Shown here: positions 1-11,900 of the stretch, one piece after another | How positions within the stretch are numbered: position 1 is the stretch's first letter | Layout: each line of letters opens with the position of its first letter | From: Hsuehochloa calcarea | Lineage: Eukaryota; Streptophyta; Magnoliopsida; Poales; Poaceae | Direction of reading: 5' to 3' | NCBI GenBank assembly: GCA_036346395.1 | Contig: CM070602.1 | Location: 14,455,098 to 14,519,097 of the forward strand | DNA: 64,000 nt | Program-made: the position numbers and the translations under genes | The notes under the pieces: generated by a model | The model's database searches: none | Told to the model about the DNA's origin: nothing | Seen by the model: the letters and a program-made list of their open reading frames with translations, nothing else

Positions 1-494
1 ACTGCTTATGACCATAAGAAAATATATTGTGTAATTATAAACTTGAAGTTTAATGACCCAAATTATTTAAAATATGGTATGAGTAATTGCATCAAGACTA
101 GGGCAAATAATAAAAAAGCTAGTATATAGAATAAGTCTACAAACTCTTGGACCCCGCATGAGACCTTCGTCGTAGATTAATAACCAATTAGAAGTTGGAA
201 TATCCTATAGAATATCAGGATCATGCAGTTTTCTTGCCATTGCAATGATCAAAGTCTAGCTCACTGCATATAGTTATCAAACCCCTTATTGAAATAATGA
301 AGTGGTGAAAGCTATGGTTCAAGGGTTCCCGTAGAGACTGTTACTCCCCTATTATGAATGACATTAGTTTTGTTGCATAATAATTCTGGTAAATGGCATG
401 AACAAGTAAATAAAATATGCTGTCAATGGGTTCTAAAAATCCTCGATGAGATCCTCGAGGACTCAACATTCCTAGTAAGAAAGGAAATAAAATC

Positions 495-564
<70 letters not shown>

Positions 565-1569
565 CATACCCAATAGTCTCTTACCGGTAGTAAGAGTATC
601 TCCCTGAAGAGAGAGCATCTTCTTGAAGGAAAATTATCTTACCATTCGATCTCTTAATCACACCAATGAATATATGATCTCTAGAAGTGGACAAGGATCC
701 ATCAAGACCCAAAAGAATAAAATGAAGAACCTAAAGGCCATAAGTGCACCACACAAGCACTTATAAAATGCATCTTCCACCAGAAGTTAGTGGAATGGTG
801 GTTTCCTCTGATACCATAAAGGTACAACGTACATTGGGGGTATTGGTAATTAATCCCTTAAACGCCAAAACTAAGACCGATTATATTTTACTCTAGAGGT
901 ACAACTATAATTTATAGTTCTGCAGAACAAACTATTCGTTGTAACTTTAACCACCTAGAGATAGTTACAAAATATTAAGACCCAAAAATGTTTTGATAAA
1001 TTGTATTAGGAAGACATACAACTTTGCAATTATTATTACCCCATATCCTCTGCAAGGATAATCCTTGTGTTGCATAATCAAATAGTGGTGTTTGATAAGT
1101 GAAGCATGTTACTCCCGAATAGTATTTATCCTAAAATCTTCAGATGAGTAATAGGATATTTTGGATGTAGGACTCTGCTTTGTGGTAGCCCAGTTGATTT
1201 GATCATAATATACTTTCCTATATTCATTTTCGAAAAGTGCATGAAAGGCATTAGAGCAACAAGACTTCCGCAAAAGTTTCCTTCAGGGGGGGGGGCATAT
1301 ATTAAACACTGATAATCATATTTGATATTTTGAAAATCTTAGTCAATCATAGAAGGTATTGATACGATGATTACTGCTTAAATTCACCTTGAAGGTTTTA
1401 CCATTTAACAATTTAGATCTAGTTGGTCCAATTAGTCGAAAATGTAATCATGAAGATCATGTATAGATCCTGATGATCATTACTAAATCCTAAAGATATG
1501 CTGACTATCTGTCAAATATCTATAGTGAAATATTCCAGAATGTATTTATATTACTTTGTGCTGGTGCAG
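1..1569. other. AT-rich intergenic DNA, no gene recognised
   Basis: I find no convincing coding exon or RNA gene here. Short open frames on both strands are interrupted and match nothing I know. The stretch contains a TA dinucleotide run (497-560) and a nine-G run near 1287. It lies upstream of a decayed copia RNase H segment, so part of it may be older, unrecognisable retrotransposon sequence. Confidence 0.5.
497..560. repeat. (TA)n microsatellite, about 32 units
   Basis: An uninterrupted run of alternating TA about 64 bp long is visible directly. Such runs are length-variable by replication slippage. No function is implied. Confidence 0.97.
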
Positions 1570-2254
1570 TCATCTCTCGGCGGTTATCTAAGCAGACCTT
1601 GGTAACTGCTTCTACCAACCAATCAGATATTATAACACTATATGAAGCCACACTTGAATGTGTTTGGCTCAGACGTGTGATGAACCACATCCAAAAGTAT
1701 TGTGACATTAATACTATCAATACCGCTTAAATTATCTATTAAGATAATGCTACTTGTATTACACAAGTGCAAATGGGTTATGTCAAGAGCAACATCACGA
1801 ATCATATTGCTTCTAAATGTTTTCTATCCTCATGGAGTCCAGAAAAATAGTGAGGTAAAGATCCTGCAAACAAAGTCTTGTGAAAATCCAAATAATTTAT
1901 TCACTAAGTCTCTGCCGGCATCCAGTTTCCAAAGATGCATTCAAGACATTTGAATGAGATAATTTAAAGAATTGCAGAATTTAGAGGGGGGGGGGGGTAA
2001 ATTACGACTCTTACCAAATGCTGATGATTTATTCAAAATCTTGAAGATTGGATTCCAAAGATTAAACATTGCACTCTTTTCCTTAGTGAGTTTTCTTAAA
2101 GTTTTCACACATGAAGGTTTTTAATAGGACAACCAGTGTAATGTAACTAAACGTGTGTTATGTAATATTTTCTCCAATCTTTTTTTACCACTGGATTTTT
2201 GGAAGTAGTTTTTTACGAGATATATGCGAAGTATGGTATTTGCTTAAAAGGGAG
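1570..2254 (+). pseudogene. Decayed Ty1/copia RNase H C-terminus and 3' untranslated tail
   Basis: Conceptual translation of about 1570-1953 on the plus strand, with many stops and frame changes, resembles the RNase H end of the intact-looking copia on the opposite strand at 2983-4416. Shared blocks include the region around SNQSEIIALYEA, a D-N-A-T/A-C-I block and the LFTKSLP ending. It is followed by G-rich tract 1986-1996 and about 250 bp resembling the corresponding tail of the neighbouring element (for example a GGTTTTTAAT block), ending in the purine tract AAAAGGGAG just before 2255. It is too degraded to encode protein. Upstream pol, integrase and gag of this copy are not recognisable. 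Confidence 0.72.
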
Positions 2255-2450
2255 TGTTACGAAAACTAGAATATGGCTTATGATTGTAAAGAGAGGGATT
2301 GATGAATGAAAATAACTTCTATCTGTACACTTATGTTTATTATGTCCTCGTATGATTATTCTTGTGTGAGGTGGACGACACACCAACTACGCGAGAAAAT
2401 TCTGCAGCCGCGTAACCCAAAACCACGAACAGAACGGTCGCGCCGATATC
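2255..2450 (+). mobile_element. Probable 3' LTR of the decayed copia, right edge uncertain
   Basis: The sequence starts TGTTACG immediately after a polypurine tract (AAAAGGGAG), the expected configuration for a copia 3' LTR. I cannot see a matching 5' LTR in the window, so the right end is set only by the neighbouring insertion at 2456. Part of this stretch may be unrelated flanking DNA. Confidence 0.4.
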
Positions 2451-2455
2451 CTTTT
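2451..2455. repeat. Target-site duplication CTTTT (left copy)
   Basis: CTTTT sits immediately left of the left LTR and is repeated at 8917-8921 right of the other LTR. Five bases is the usual copia integration footprint. Confidence 0.85.
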
Positions 2456-2628
2456 TATTGTAAAGTGATTGCGAGAAAACAAAAGTTGTCTTTATTCTGA
2501 TCTTGTACATGTATATATACATGATGAAGGGGTGGCAATAAAGTAAAGGGTGTCATGAAAGGGTGGCAATAAAGTAAGGGGTGTAAGTTACAAACAATGT
2601 TTTGCACATTGGGCATTGTTTCACAACA
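2456..2628 (-). repeat. 3' LTR of the 6.5-kb copia
   Basis: 173 bp, about 92% identical by eye to 8744-8916. In element orientation it begins TGTTGTGAAAC and follows a purine-rich tract. Most differences from the other LTR are G or C here and A or T there. Confidence 0.93.
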
Positions 2629-2639
2629 CTCCCCCTTGG
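2629..2639 (-). other. Polypurine tract of the copia
   Basis: On the minus strand this reads CCAAGGGGGAG directly before the TGTTGTG start of the 3' LTR. This is the expected primer for plus-strand DNA synthesis in reverse transcription. Confidence 0.85.
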
Positions 2640-2982
2640 CCAATGTGTCTTCATATGATCTTCTAATTCATCATCTTGGAAAAACTCCTCCAAAAACCCT
2701 GTAGGGAAAAATATGAGGAGAACCGATAGAATAGATATGCCATGAAAAACTCCTTTAAAACCCAGTGGGAAAATTTAAGGAGAAAAGTTGATATGGCATA
2801 TATCTGTTCATATCTTCCTAAAACCCCTGGGAGGAAAAGAGATATATTAATGATTATGTTGTCATATTGCCTCATTAAAAACCTTGATGAGAAACTCATA
2901 AAGGAAAAGAGTACAATATTTTATCTGAACGGGTTGAGTCTTAGGAGATTTCTCCCCCTGACATCTGCAAATCACGTAGTCT

Positions 2983-4416
2983 TCACATACAAATTCCATG
3001 AACACATTTTTGGAATGCGAAAGTTGGTAATGACTTGGTAAATAAGTCTGCGAGGTTATCACAAGACTTAGTTTGCAGAATAGTGATTTCCCCACTCTTT
3101 TGTAATTCATGTGGGTAAAATAGTTTAGGTGCAATATGTTTTGTGATATTGCTCTTTATGTAACCCGTTTGCATTTGAACAATGCAAGCAGCATTATCTT
3201 CGTAGATAATGGTAGGTGATGAAATAGCACCTATATCACATGACTGTTGTATGTGATTAATCATTCTGCGAAGCCATACACATTCACGTGATGCTTCATA
3301 TAATGCAATTATTTCAGAATGATTAGTGGATGTAGCCACTAGGGTCTGTTTCGAAGACTTCCAAGATATGGTTGTTCCACCGTGTAAAAACACAAAGCCT
3401 GTTTGAGATCTGCCATTATGGGGATCTGATAAATAGCCAGCATCTGTATATCCTATTAAATCCATATTTTTATTCTTTTGAAAGAATAGACCGAGATCTT
3501 TAGTGCCTTGAAGATATCTAAGGATATTCTTCACTCCTAACCAATGTCTTTTGGTTGGAGTAGCGCTGTATCTAGCAAGTAGATTTACCACAAATGCAAT
3601 ATCCGGCCGGGTGCAATTTGCAAGGTACATAAGCGCTCCGATAGTACTGAGATATGGAACCTCGGGTCCCAATAGCTCTTCATTGACATCTCGGGGTCTA
3701 AATGGATCTTTCTCCCTGTCTAGAGATCGAACAACCATGGGGGTTTTCGATAGATATGCTTTGTCCATATTGAATTTTTCCAATATTTTCTGGACATAGG
3801 CTGATTGATGCACTAGAATGCCTGTATGAAGGTGCTCAAGTTGTATACCTAAGCAAAATTTGGTTTTACCCAAATCCTTCATTTCAAATTCCGTCTTAAG
3901 ATGATTGCGTGCTTCATCTATATCTTGTGTGTTACCAATGATATTAAGATCATCAACATACACAGATATAATGCAAAATCCTGTTGAGGATCTTTTTATG
4001 AATACACATGGGCAATCATCATTGTTGGAGTATCCCTTTTTGGTTAGGAACTCACTTAGTCGGTTGTACCATATTCTACCCGACTGTTTCAAGCCGTATA
4101 AAGACTTGTTCAACTTTACACAATACATATTGCGATTTTCGTTTGGATTCGGAATTGAAATTCCATCGGGAACTTTCATGTATATGTCCGAATCGAGTGA
4201 CCCATAAAGATATGCAGTCACTACATCCATCAACTGAAAAGCTAGATGATTTTTAACTGCCAATGAGATTAAATATCGGAATGTTATTCCACTCATTACT
4301 GGAGAATATGTTTCATTGAAATCAATGCCGGGTCTCTGCGTGAACCCTTGTGCTACAAGCCTTGCTTTGTATCTCACCACCTCATTGTTTTCATTCCGCT
4401 TATGACGAAAACCCAT
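2983..4416 (-). pseudogene. Copia reverse transcriptase and RNase H segment
   Basis: An open frame of about 477 codons encodes the copia RT and RNase H. Visible blocks are YKARLVAQGFTQ with GIDFNETYSPV near the start, the catalytic YVDD box in VYVDDLNIIG about a third of the way in, an MKDLG/LGIQ block, and RNase H blocks IGYTDAGYLSD, ALYEASRECVWLRR and YEDNAACI, ending in LADLFTKSLP. These enzymes would copy element RNA into DNA inside virus-like particles. The frame is open to its end but separated from the integrase frame by a frame change near 4400-4416. The retained YVDD makes this the best-preserved part of the element. Confidence 0.92.
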
Positions 4417-6468
4417 TTGAAACCGACGGGAATGCTTTGGGAGGTGTATGTATCACACTGGAGAATACATTTCTTTTATTGAGCGAGGCTAACTCCGCTT
4501 GAATTGCATCCTTCCATTGGTTCCAATCGAGCGCTGCTTGCACTCGCCATGGTCTTAGGATCGGATCATTTTGAAGGTTGTTTGCAATTGTTGTGGAGAA
4601 ATAAATGTCGACAATTGTAGTCTTACGATCATATGATTCTCCAGAATCATTATAGTTAGTGAAAATTTCTTGAACCCCTGGTGGCTCAATGTTATTTCCC
4701 AAAACATTTGAGTCGGGGTATTCCGATGTCCCAGGATCAGTAATTGAGTGCACTGTTGATCTGGGTTCAAGGATCCTTTGGTGTCTATCAACTTGAGGTT
4801 GATCTGTATTTACATTCTTTTGTTTCCTTTGTCGCTTGTTAGAAGCTTTATCCGCCATTTGTGCCGTACTTCTCCCCATCTTATTTTGAACTGGGAGTTG
4901 AGTGGTATTTTTCGGTACCTCCACTCTTTCAGGCACATTTCTTGTAGGATTATAGGATTTTGTGACACCTTTATAATCAGTAAATGCATCTGGCAGATTA
5001 TTTGTAATGTTTTGCAAATGAATAATTTTCTGAACTTGAAGTTCAGTCTCTGTAGTACGTGGGTCTGAGGCAGGAATGCCTTGAACATTCCAATTAATTT
5101 CCTGGCATTCAGTTTGGTACTTATTGTCTCCCCCTAATGCCGAGAAATGCTCCTCATTGAATATGCAATCAGCGTACCGGGCCGTAAACAGGTCCCCTGT
5201 TAGGGGTTCGAGGTATTTTATGATTGACGGTGATTTATACCCAACAAAGATCCCAAGTTTCCTGTGCGGTCCCATTGAGGTACGCTGCGGTGGTGAGATC
5301 GGTACGTATGTAGCGCAACCGAACTTTCGCAGATGGGAAATGTCTGGTGGATTTCCACGTACTAATTGTAGCGGGGAAGTGCTATGATATGCAGTTGGAC
5401 GTAATTGTATTAAGTCGGCGTGTAAGATCGCATGACCCCAACATGATGTTGGTAAGTTGCAATTCAGTAGTAATGGTCGTGCAATGAGCTTGATTCTCTT
5501 GATAAGAGATTCGCTAAACCATTTTGTGTATGAACATATGGAGCAGTGTTGAACTTGTATCCCAAGAGCCATACAATAATCATTGAAGGCATAGGATGAA
5601 AATTCAGCGACATTGTCCATTCGAATTGATTGAATTCGATATTCAGGATGATGTGCTCGTAATTGGATGATTTTACCAATTAACTTAGCAAATGCATGGT
5701 TTCGTGTGGATAAAAGACACACATGTGACCATCTAGTAGATGCATCAATGAGAACCATGAAGTACCTGAATGATCCACACAATGGTTGTATAGGACCACA
5801 TATATCTCCTTGAATGCGTTCAAGGAATTTAAGTGGTTCAGCTCTGATTTTAAGATAAGAGGGTCTTAAAATCAATTTTCCTGTTACTGACAGAAGTGCA
5901 CACAAAATCTGAGGATTCCGAAATTTTGTTTTGAGATATGTATGACCAATAGAATTGCTAATAATTTTCCTCATCATTCCAATGCCTGGGTGGCCAAGGC
6001 GATCATGCCATGTTTGGAATGTATTAGTATTTTGGAAAATAACTTTGTACACAATATGTTGAACGGATTTGATGTATACAATCCGGAGTTTAAAGATGGA
6101 ATTTTCTCTAGTACTTGTTTGCCATATCCGTTATTTTTGGTTAAGAGTAGATATTCCTCTTTGTTGTCACTTTGGGTTTCAATATGAAAACCATTCTGAC
6201 GGATATCTCTATAACTAAGTAGGGTACGTGTTGAATCGGGATACAAGAGTGCATCCTCAATCTCCAATTGTGTACCCATAGGGAGAGTGATAGAAGCGCG
6301 ACCAGAGCCTACTATCGTTGCATCGCGTCCAGCGATTGTTAAAATATTTCCTTTTCTCCTTATAAGGGTTAGGAAATATTTTGTGTCCCTAAGTATAGAG
6401 TTTGTGGTACCGCTATCCACAAGGCATAATTCCTCCTCCATTGGATTGACTCTAAAATCTATATACAC
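4400..6468 (-). pseudogene. Copia protease, GAG-pre-integrase and integrase segment
   Basis: Two overlapping minus-strand frames (5974-6468 and 4400-6052) carry the protease, pre-integrase and integrase regions. The protease motif VDSGTTNSI holds a normal D-S-G active site. WHDRLGHPG marks the pre-integrase histidines. The zinc-binding cysteine pair appears damaged (CALLSVTGKL, where a second Cys is expected). The integrase core shows a GDICGPI aspartate, a RMDN aspartate and an ESLIKRI glutamate, consistent with D,D,E. A frame change near 5974-6052 separates protease from integrase, so one continuous polyprotein is not possible. The C-terminal part is a serine/threonine-rich linker toward RT. 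Confidence 0.88.
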
Positions 6469-6640
6469 AAAGAAAAGAATTTAATGAAATTCTTGAAGTA
6501 ATATATAGAATACATACAAACTTTATTTTGCAATATCGAATATGTTCGATATATGATTGTAGCATACAAGCTTACAATATAGATGACAACATTATTTATA
6601 TTACAACATAAAAGTACTTAGTAGCTATGGAACTAGGAGT

Positions 6641-6997
6641 CTAATTGAGATCTCCAAGCATGTCGTGAGAATGAAATTCTTCAAGTGTGTCCTCAGTGCA
6701 CATGAGATCATCCTTCTTTGTAGAAGCACATGTGTCTTTGAGTTCTTGAATGAACTTTTGAGAACATCCGGCTTCTTCATCGTTGGATGTGAGATTGAAG
6801 TGTGTTTCAAATCTCTTCTGTTGAGCATTCTTGCCTTGAGCCAAAGACTGGAGGTAGAGGTTCACAAGATGCTTCGGGGTGCGGTATTTCTTGGTAGGAT
6901 GGTTGTAGCAACCACACTTTTGACAAATCTCCTTTTTGTTAATTTTCTTACCAAAATTGCCTTTACCTTTCTTGAATCCACTTGATTTTTGCTTCAT
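6641..6997 (-). pseudogene. Copia Gag zinc-knuckle segment
   Basis: The minus-strand frame contains a lysine/glycine-rich stretch followed by CQKCGCYNHPTKKY. This is the CX2CX4HX4C nucleocapsid knuckle with the last Cys replaced by Tyr. It lies between the Gag N-terminal region (7275-7664) and protease, as expected. The missing cysteine and separate frame indicate decay. Confidence 0.8.
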
Positions 6998-7274
6998 GTT
7001 GCGTTTGTGTTTACCTTTAAAGTTCTTTGAATGGTCTTTTGAACCATTGAACTCATTGTTATTTTGATTAGCATGAACTTCAGGAAGTGGAGCAGCCCCG
7101 ATGGGACGTTGCTGATTATTCTTTAAAAGAAGTTCAATGTTTTTCTCTCAAGTAAAGTATGCATAAGATCAAAATAAGTTTGGTAATTTGCAAGACGCCA
7201 TTGCATTGTAGGACCTGTCGGATGGGAGCATTGTAGAGAGTTTTCTCTATTTTATCCGATCTGTTGGTTCCTTC

Positions 7275-7664
7275 TCACAAAAACGCAGCTTTAGAGCAAA
7301 TAGTATGAAGGGCATGGTTATAGTCTCCAACTGTTTTGAAATCTTGGAGTCTAAGATGTGCCCATTCATGATTAGCCTCTGTAAGATAACGACTTCTGCA
7401 TTGCTCATATCTATTTTTGAGGGCTATCCATAAAGTAAGTGGATTCTCCTCATACAGATATTCCGCCTTTAAATCTGGATGTATGTGATTCCGTATTATG
7501 TTTAAAACGGAATATTTCACAATATCCGGAGGAATTTGATCTGCGGGAGGATTAAATATCACCCTTTCCAACCCACGTGTGGTGAGGTTGATCTTTAAGT
7601 CCATAGCCCATGTAGGGTAATTGGTACCATCGATAGCGAGTGGCTCAAAATCTTTGGTAGCCAT
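7275..7664 (-). pseudogene. Copia Gag N-terminal region (UBN2-like)
   Basis: Starts MATKDFEPLAIDGTNYPTWAMDL, the classic start of copia Gag in which a DGTNYxxW block follows the initiator. It continues with LWIALKNRYEQ and a WAHLRLQDF block typical of the UBN2/retrotran-gag region that builds the particle. The frame stops at 7275 within the domain and continues in other frames to the zinc knuckle, so Gag is disrupted. About 1.1 kb of leader separates this start from the 5' LTR. Confidence 0.88.
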
Positions 7665-8725
7665 TTAAAACCTACATGAAAAGTACACCATAAATAATTA
7701 ATTTACATGAGGTAAATTAATGTGTATGGTATTGTTGTAATAAAATACAAAATATGTGGAAAACAATATGAGTATTGTATTCCAAATGAATATATATACC
7801 CAAATTAAATATAACGGGTGGTTATATTTATAATACCGTATAATCACAATATTGGTGGTGAACACCAATTTATTGTATGGCATAGTGTACAAATAAATAT
7901 AGCAAAAAGGGTCATAAATTGTGATATTATGGTATTTATGTTAGGTATAATATTTTACAAAAAATTCCAAATTATTAAGTACAATGGTACTCATTAAATG
8001 GGAATTTTGAATTTTAATTTTGCTAAAGATAGCAAATTTAAATATGGTCGCAATGCGTATTACAAATAAATTGCAATAAAATAATAATCCTACATATGTA
8101 AAAATTATATAAATGTGAATGCACATTTATTTAAATATTTACATAATTTTCAGATCCTGTAGGGACTGAAATATACATTTATAATAGTACAATTTGACGA
8201 GTACAATTATAAATAAGCAGAGGGACTATACTGTAAATTATATAACATGAATTTATTTAAAATAAAAATTCTGCATTTCTTCCCCGCCATGCGCCATGCA
8301 TGCCGCCATGCCGAAATTCATGTGCGAGCTTGAGCTTCCTCCTTCGATTTATGTGGATGAAAATGCATCCTCTGCGGAGGATGCTTGTATGGGGGTGCAG
8401 ATCCGAAGATCGGGACGACGGTTAGCCGCTGCGGAGGCATGCGCCGGTCGCCGGTAAGGTCCATAGCGTGGGGCCTTTGCCGGTGGGCAAACGCCGTGCG
8501 TCGGCCATGGACGACGATGAGCCGTCCGTGAGCCATGACCGGTGGCGATGATGGTGGTGGATGCCTGGCGTGGTGGTGGAGGCTCCTCATAGAGAGGAGC
8601 AAGAAGAACATGCAAGTTCTTGTGTAGGGAATCAACTAGAGCGAGGATCTGCAGAAAAACGCTTTTGTGATTGTCACAAAGTGCCATTACCTCTTGTTGA
8701 TTTCTCTGTTTGCTACTTGTGTGAG
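7665..8725 (-). other. Copia 5' leader, AT-rich half plus GC-rich half
   Basis: Between the Gag start and the primer site lies about 1.1 kb without recognisable coding. 7690-8270 is extremely AT-rich. 8280-8700 is strikingly GC-rich by comparison and contains open frames on both strands that match no family I know. The abrupt composition change suggests that the GC-rich part is either a specialised leader or captured foreign DNA. Confidence 0.5.
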
Positions 8726-8743
8726 AGCAGGGTGCTGATAACG
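8726..8743 (-). other. Primer-binding site region of the copia
   Basis: On the minus strand the sequence immediately after the 5' LTR is CGTTATCAGCACCCTG. It resembles the TATCAG-type primer site that pairs with initiator methionine tRNA in many plant copia elements. The match is partial. Confidence 0.6.
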
Positions 8744-8916
8744 TATTGTAAAGTGATTGAGAGAAAATAAAAGTTGTCTTTATTCTGATCTTGTACATGT
8801 ATATATACATGATGAAGGGGTGGCAATAAAGTAAAAGGTGTCATGAAAAGATAACAATAAAGTAAAAGGTGTAAGTTACAAATAATATTTTACACATTGG
8901 GCATTGTTTCACAGCA
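8744..8916 (-). repeat. 5' LTR of the 6.5-kb copia
   Basis: 173-bp partner of 2456-2628, followed by the CTTTT target duplication at 8917-8921. Compared with the left LTR it carries an excess of A and T at G and C positions. Confidence 0.92.
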
Positions 8917-11900
8917 CTTTTCCTTCGTATTACCGTCAGTTTCCACGGCATGTTGCGCAGCGTCTCACGTGAGCGAGATCAGAACCAACACTAACAGCAA
9001 CTTCACTGTGACGAGTGGAGCTAAACGAATATATGCTTTGTCGTGCCTACACATGGCTTCAGCCTAGGAGGGACCGGACCAGTATCTACTAGAAACTTGT
9101 CTGCGACCTGCAGGTTCTGCAACTGCAACACAACTGTTTGCTCTCAGCCCCAGACTGGCGTTGGGGGTGGCAATAATAACGCGTAATTGACGCGCAGGTT
9201 GGGGCGAGAAGAGCGCATGGAATCAAGAGCTGGAGACATGGAACATGTGGGTTCGGTTGCTGTGTTCATGTCCGGCACAACACATAGACGTTAGGGATTA
9301 TGACTTAGCGATAGCATGCGCTGGAGGCATATATACATGTCTTGGGACCCAGGCAGGACTCAGCAGTGGAGGTCACATTTTAATTTTTTCTTTCTTCTTA
9401 GTGCGTGCGTGTATACAGTAAGAAATGTCATGTGCTGCAGTGGTGGAGCTTCTCTGGGCCATGCCCTCCCTCGTAGAAAAATCGCTAGATAATCACTTTG
9501 TTTTACCGCTCAGATGCTAATATGACACTAAATATATCTATCTTTCTAAGTTATCTAATCATACGACGTTAGATTAGCCCCTTTATATTTCCTCCAAGCT
9601 CAGCCACTGATGTGCTGTTAAGGCTAGCGTTTGCTGTCACGTGAGGAAGGAACGCACGATAGTACCGTACTACCATGTTGGAACTCTTTTGAGAAAGAAA
9701 ATGCATTCAAGAAAGGAATATGCAGCAGTTGGCTTCTTGTCCTAGCTAGCTTGGAACAGCTAGCCGTGTCTAATTTTGATACATGGCTTTATTCCAAGTT
9801 TCCAACTCCTTAGTATTAGCTAGCTTAATCCCGTTGTTTGTTGTCGCATGTCATAATCAGAGATGATCTACAAAGTCTCAATTCCAGCCTTCTTTTATGC
9901 CTGGATCAATCATTGCTCCATTTCACTTTAGGAGCCTCAATTCCAGCTAGTAGCATCTCATTTATTTTGAGGCTTTCACTTAGAATATGTGTTTATGGAT
10001 TGCAGTACGATACTATGTTTGGGTAGGGAGTCAGGGAATATCATGTCACTGTGACGCCATTTGATTCCCCTGGGACACGCAAATCCTTACTTTAAGAAGC
10101 AATGGTACGGTGAATAATACCTAACGGACGAGATCCAGAGCTGTCACTACAGCAATGCCACAGTATTAGTACTGTTTATAGACACTGTAGTAATCGATAC
10201 TATCAGTTGTCTTCGATCCGACGTCTGAGATCTTGAGATTATCATGGATGCAAATCCCCTCGGGACTGATGCTAATGCACTGTGGAACGAACGAGCACGT
10301 CCCAGCATATTTTGTTACATGTAACCATTGCACTAGAAATCTTGGCAAAACAACGTAGTACTAAGTACGTTCAGCACTACATGTTCCCCCAGTCTTTCTC
10401 GACATTGTTAGTATCTGCTGATGATTACTTAAGAAACGGCTAATTAGAGCTGACGGAATCTCGCGTTTACTTATTAAAAACGCTACCAGGACACATGAGT
10501 CATGACCCAGCACCCTGCGGCTGCGGATCCAACGCCTAGTTAAGCTGGATCCAGATCCTTCGCGGCAAGGCATGGCACGGCACGGCACAACAGTGAACCA
10601 ATAAACAGTAATTTCAGCTTATTTATTGGCAGCAGCACAGCAGAGGCTGTGTATCTACTGTAGCAATACACGAACGACGCGCTTCCAGCCAGGAACAGCT
10701 CCTCGTTGGATCCTCAGTCGTGAACAGTATTGGTTTCTTCTCTCTTTTCAAGTTTTCAAGCGAGGAAGCTGCATGTAACTATGTACGCATAGGACAGACG
10801 AGATCGGAGATCCACAAAGCTCTGAGTCCATTGACAAAGCAGACGCAGACGCAGCGCTTACTGTTCGGCATATCAAATTCAGTATTGCCGTTCCCTGTCT
10901 GCTCCGGGCTTTGAGGTTCATAGGATGCCGAAAGACGCATATGACTTCGCGGTAAACACACCCAATGCTCGTGCATGATGCCGCAGTGTACCAGTGGGTG
11001 AATAAATAGTTTCGAAAAAATTACTTGCTTGTCGATCTGGTCATACAAAAATTCAATTTCAGACTAGTAGTGGAAGCCAGTCTGTAATGCAATGTGTTCA
11101 ACACTGCTGTGCTACATACAATTCGATGTCAAGACTCAAGACTATACTAGCATAGCCTCTGGGTAAGCTCTCAATTATCATTTCACAGTACGAATTAAAA
11201 ATGCTAATGGGCCGTAAGTGACCTCCGGCTGAGACCCGCAGGCAGATTTGGCAGCGCCGATCAAATCTGCAAAGCTGCGAGACGTGCCATGCCCAATGTC
11301 GGACGGAGAGGTCTGACAGGTGGACCCGGACCCGATCGAAGGCTGCAAACCTTTCCGACGTGGCGCGGACCACTCGACCGTTATGGAAGTGACCTGGCAG
11401 GCAGGTGCCTAACAAGAATACACTAAAATACGTAATAAAAAACAATTCGATTACTAAAATACGTAAAAAAAAAAGAATACAAGAATACACTATTACACCC
11501 TAAAGACAACCATGGTGTGCATAGAGTTCTCCAAACAACAAGACAAGCTAGCTGGCGTAAACATGCAGTGCACGGTGGATATGAGCTTATGTGGCATTAA
11601 TACAAAGGGATTTTGCCCAAAAGAACTGAAGAACCGAACAACTTAATTTCACAACCGAATAACGTGATTTCACAGTGCTAGCTGGCTGACCCAGACCATT
11701 GTTTGCTTTGAACGAAATGTCCCAAATCATTTTTAGCAGGTGAGTAAACACTAAACAGAGCGCAAGTGGTACAAGATTGGAACAGTAGAACTAGAGCCGC
11801 CGTTTCCGGCGCCGACCAAGGTGCGGCGATTCTTTGGATTCCGGAACTGGTCAAAGCGAGCCCTTGAGAGTGTGAAATGATCGGACATTGCCGTGAGGCC

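Larger units (their letters stand above)
2456..8916 (-). mobile_element. Complete but decayed Ty1/copia LTR retrotransposon
   Basis: Two direct repeats of 173 bp (2456-2628 and 8744-8916) bound a minus-strand gag-protease-integrase-RT-RNase H order, which is the Ty1/copia order. The five bases CTTTT flank the element on both sides (2451-2455 and 8917-8921), a perfect target-site duplication. In element orientation the LTR runs TGTTG...CAATA. A polypurine tract lies next to the left LTR and a GTTATCAGCACC-type primer site lies next to the right LTR. The coding region is broken into several frames, so the copy is not autonomous now. The LTRs differ at about 13 of 173 positions by eye, suggesting an insertion some millions of years old. 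Confidence 0.93.
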
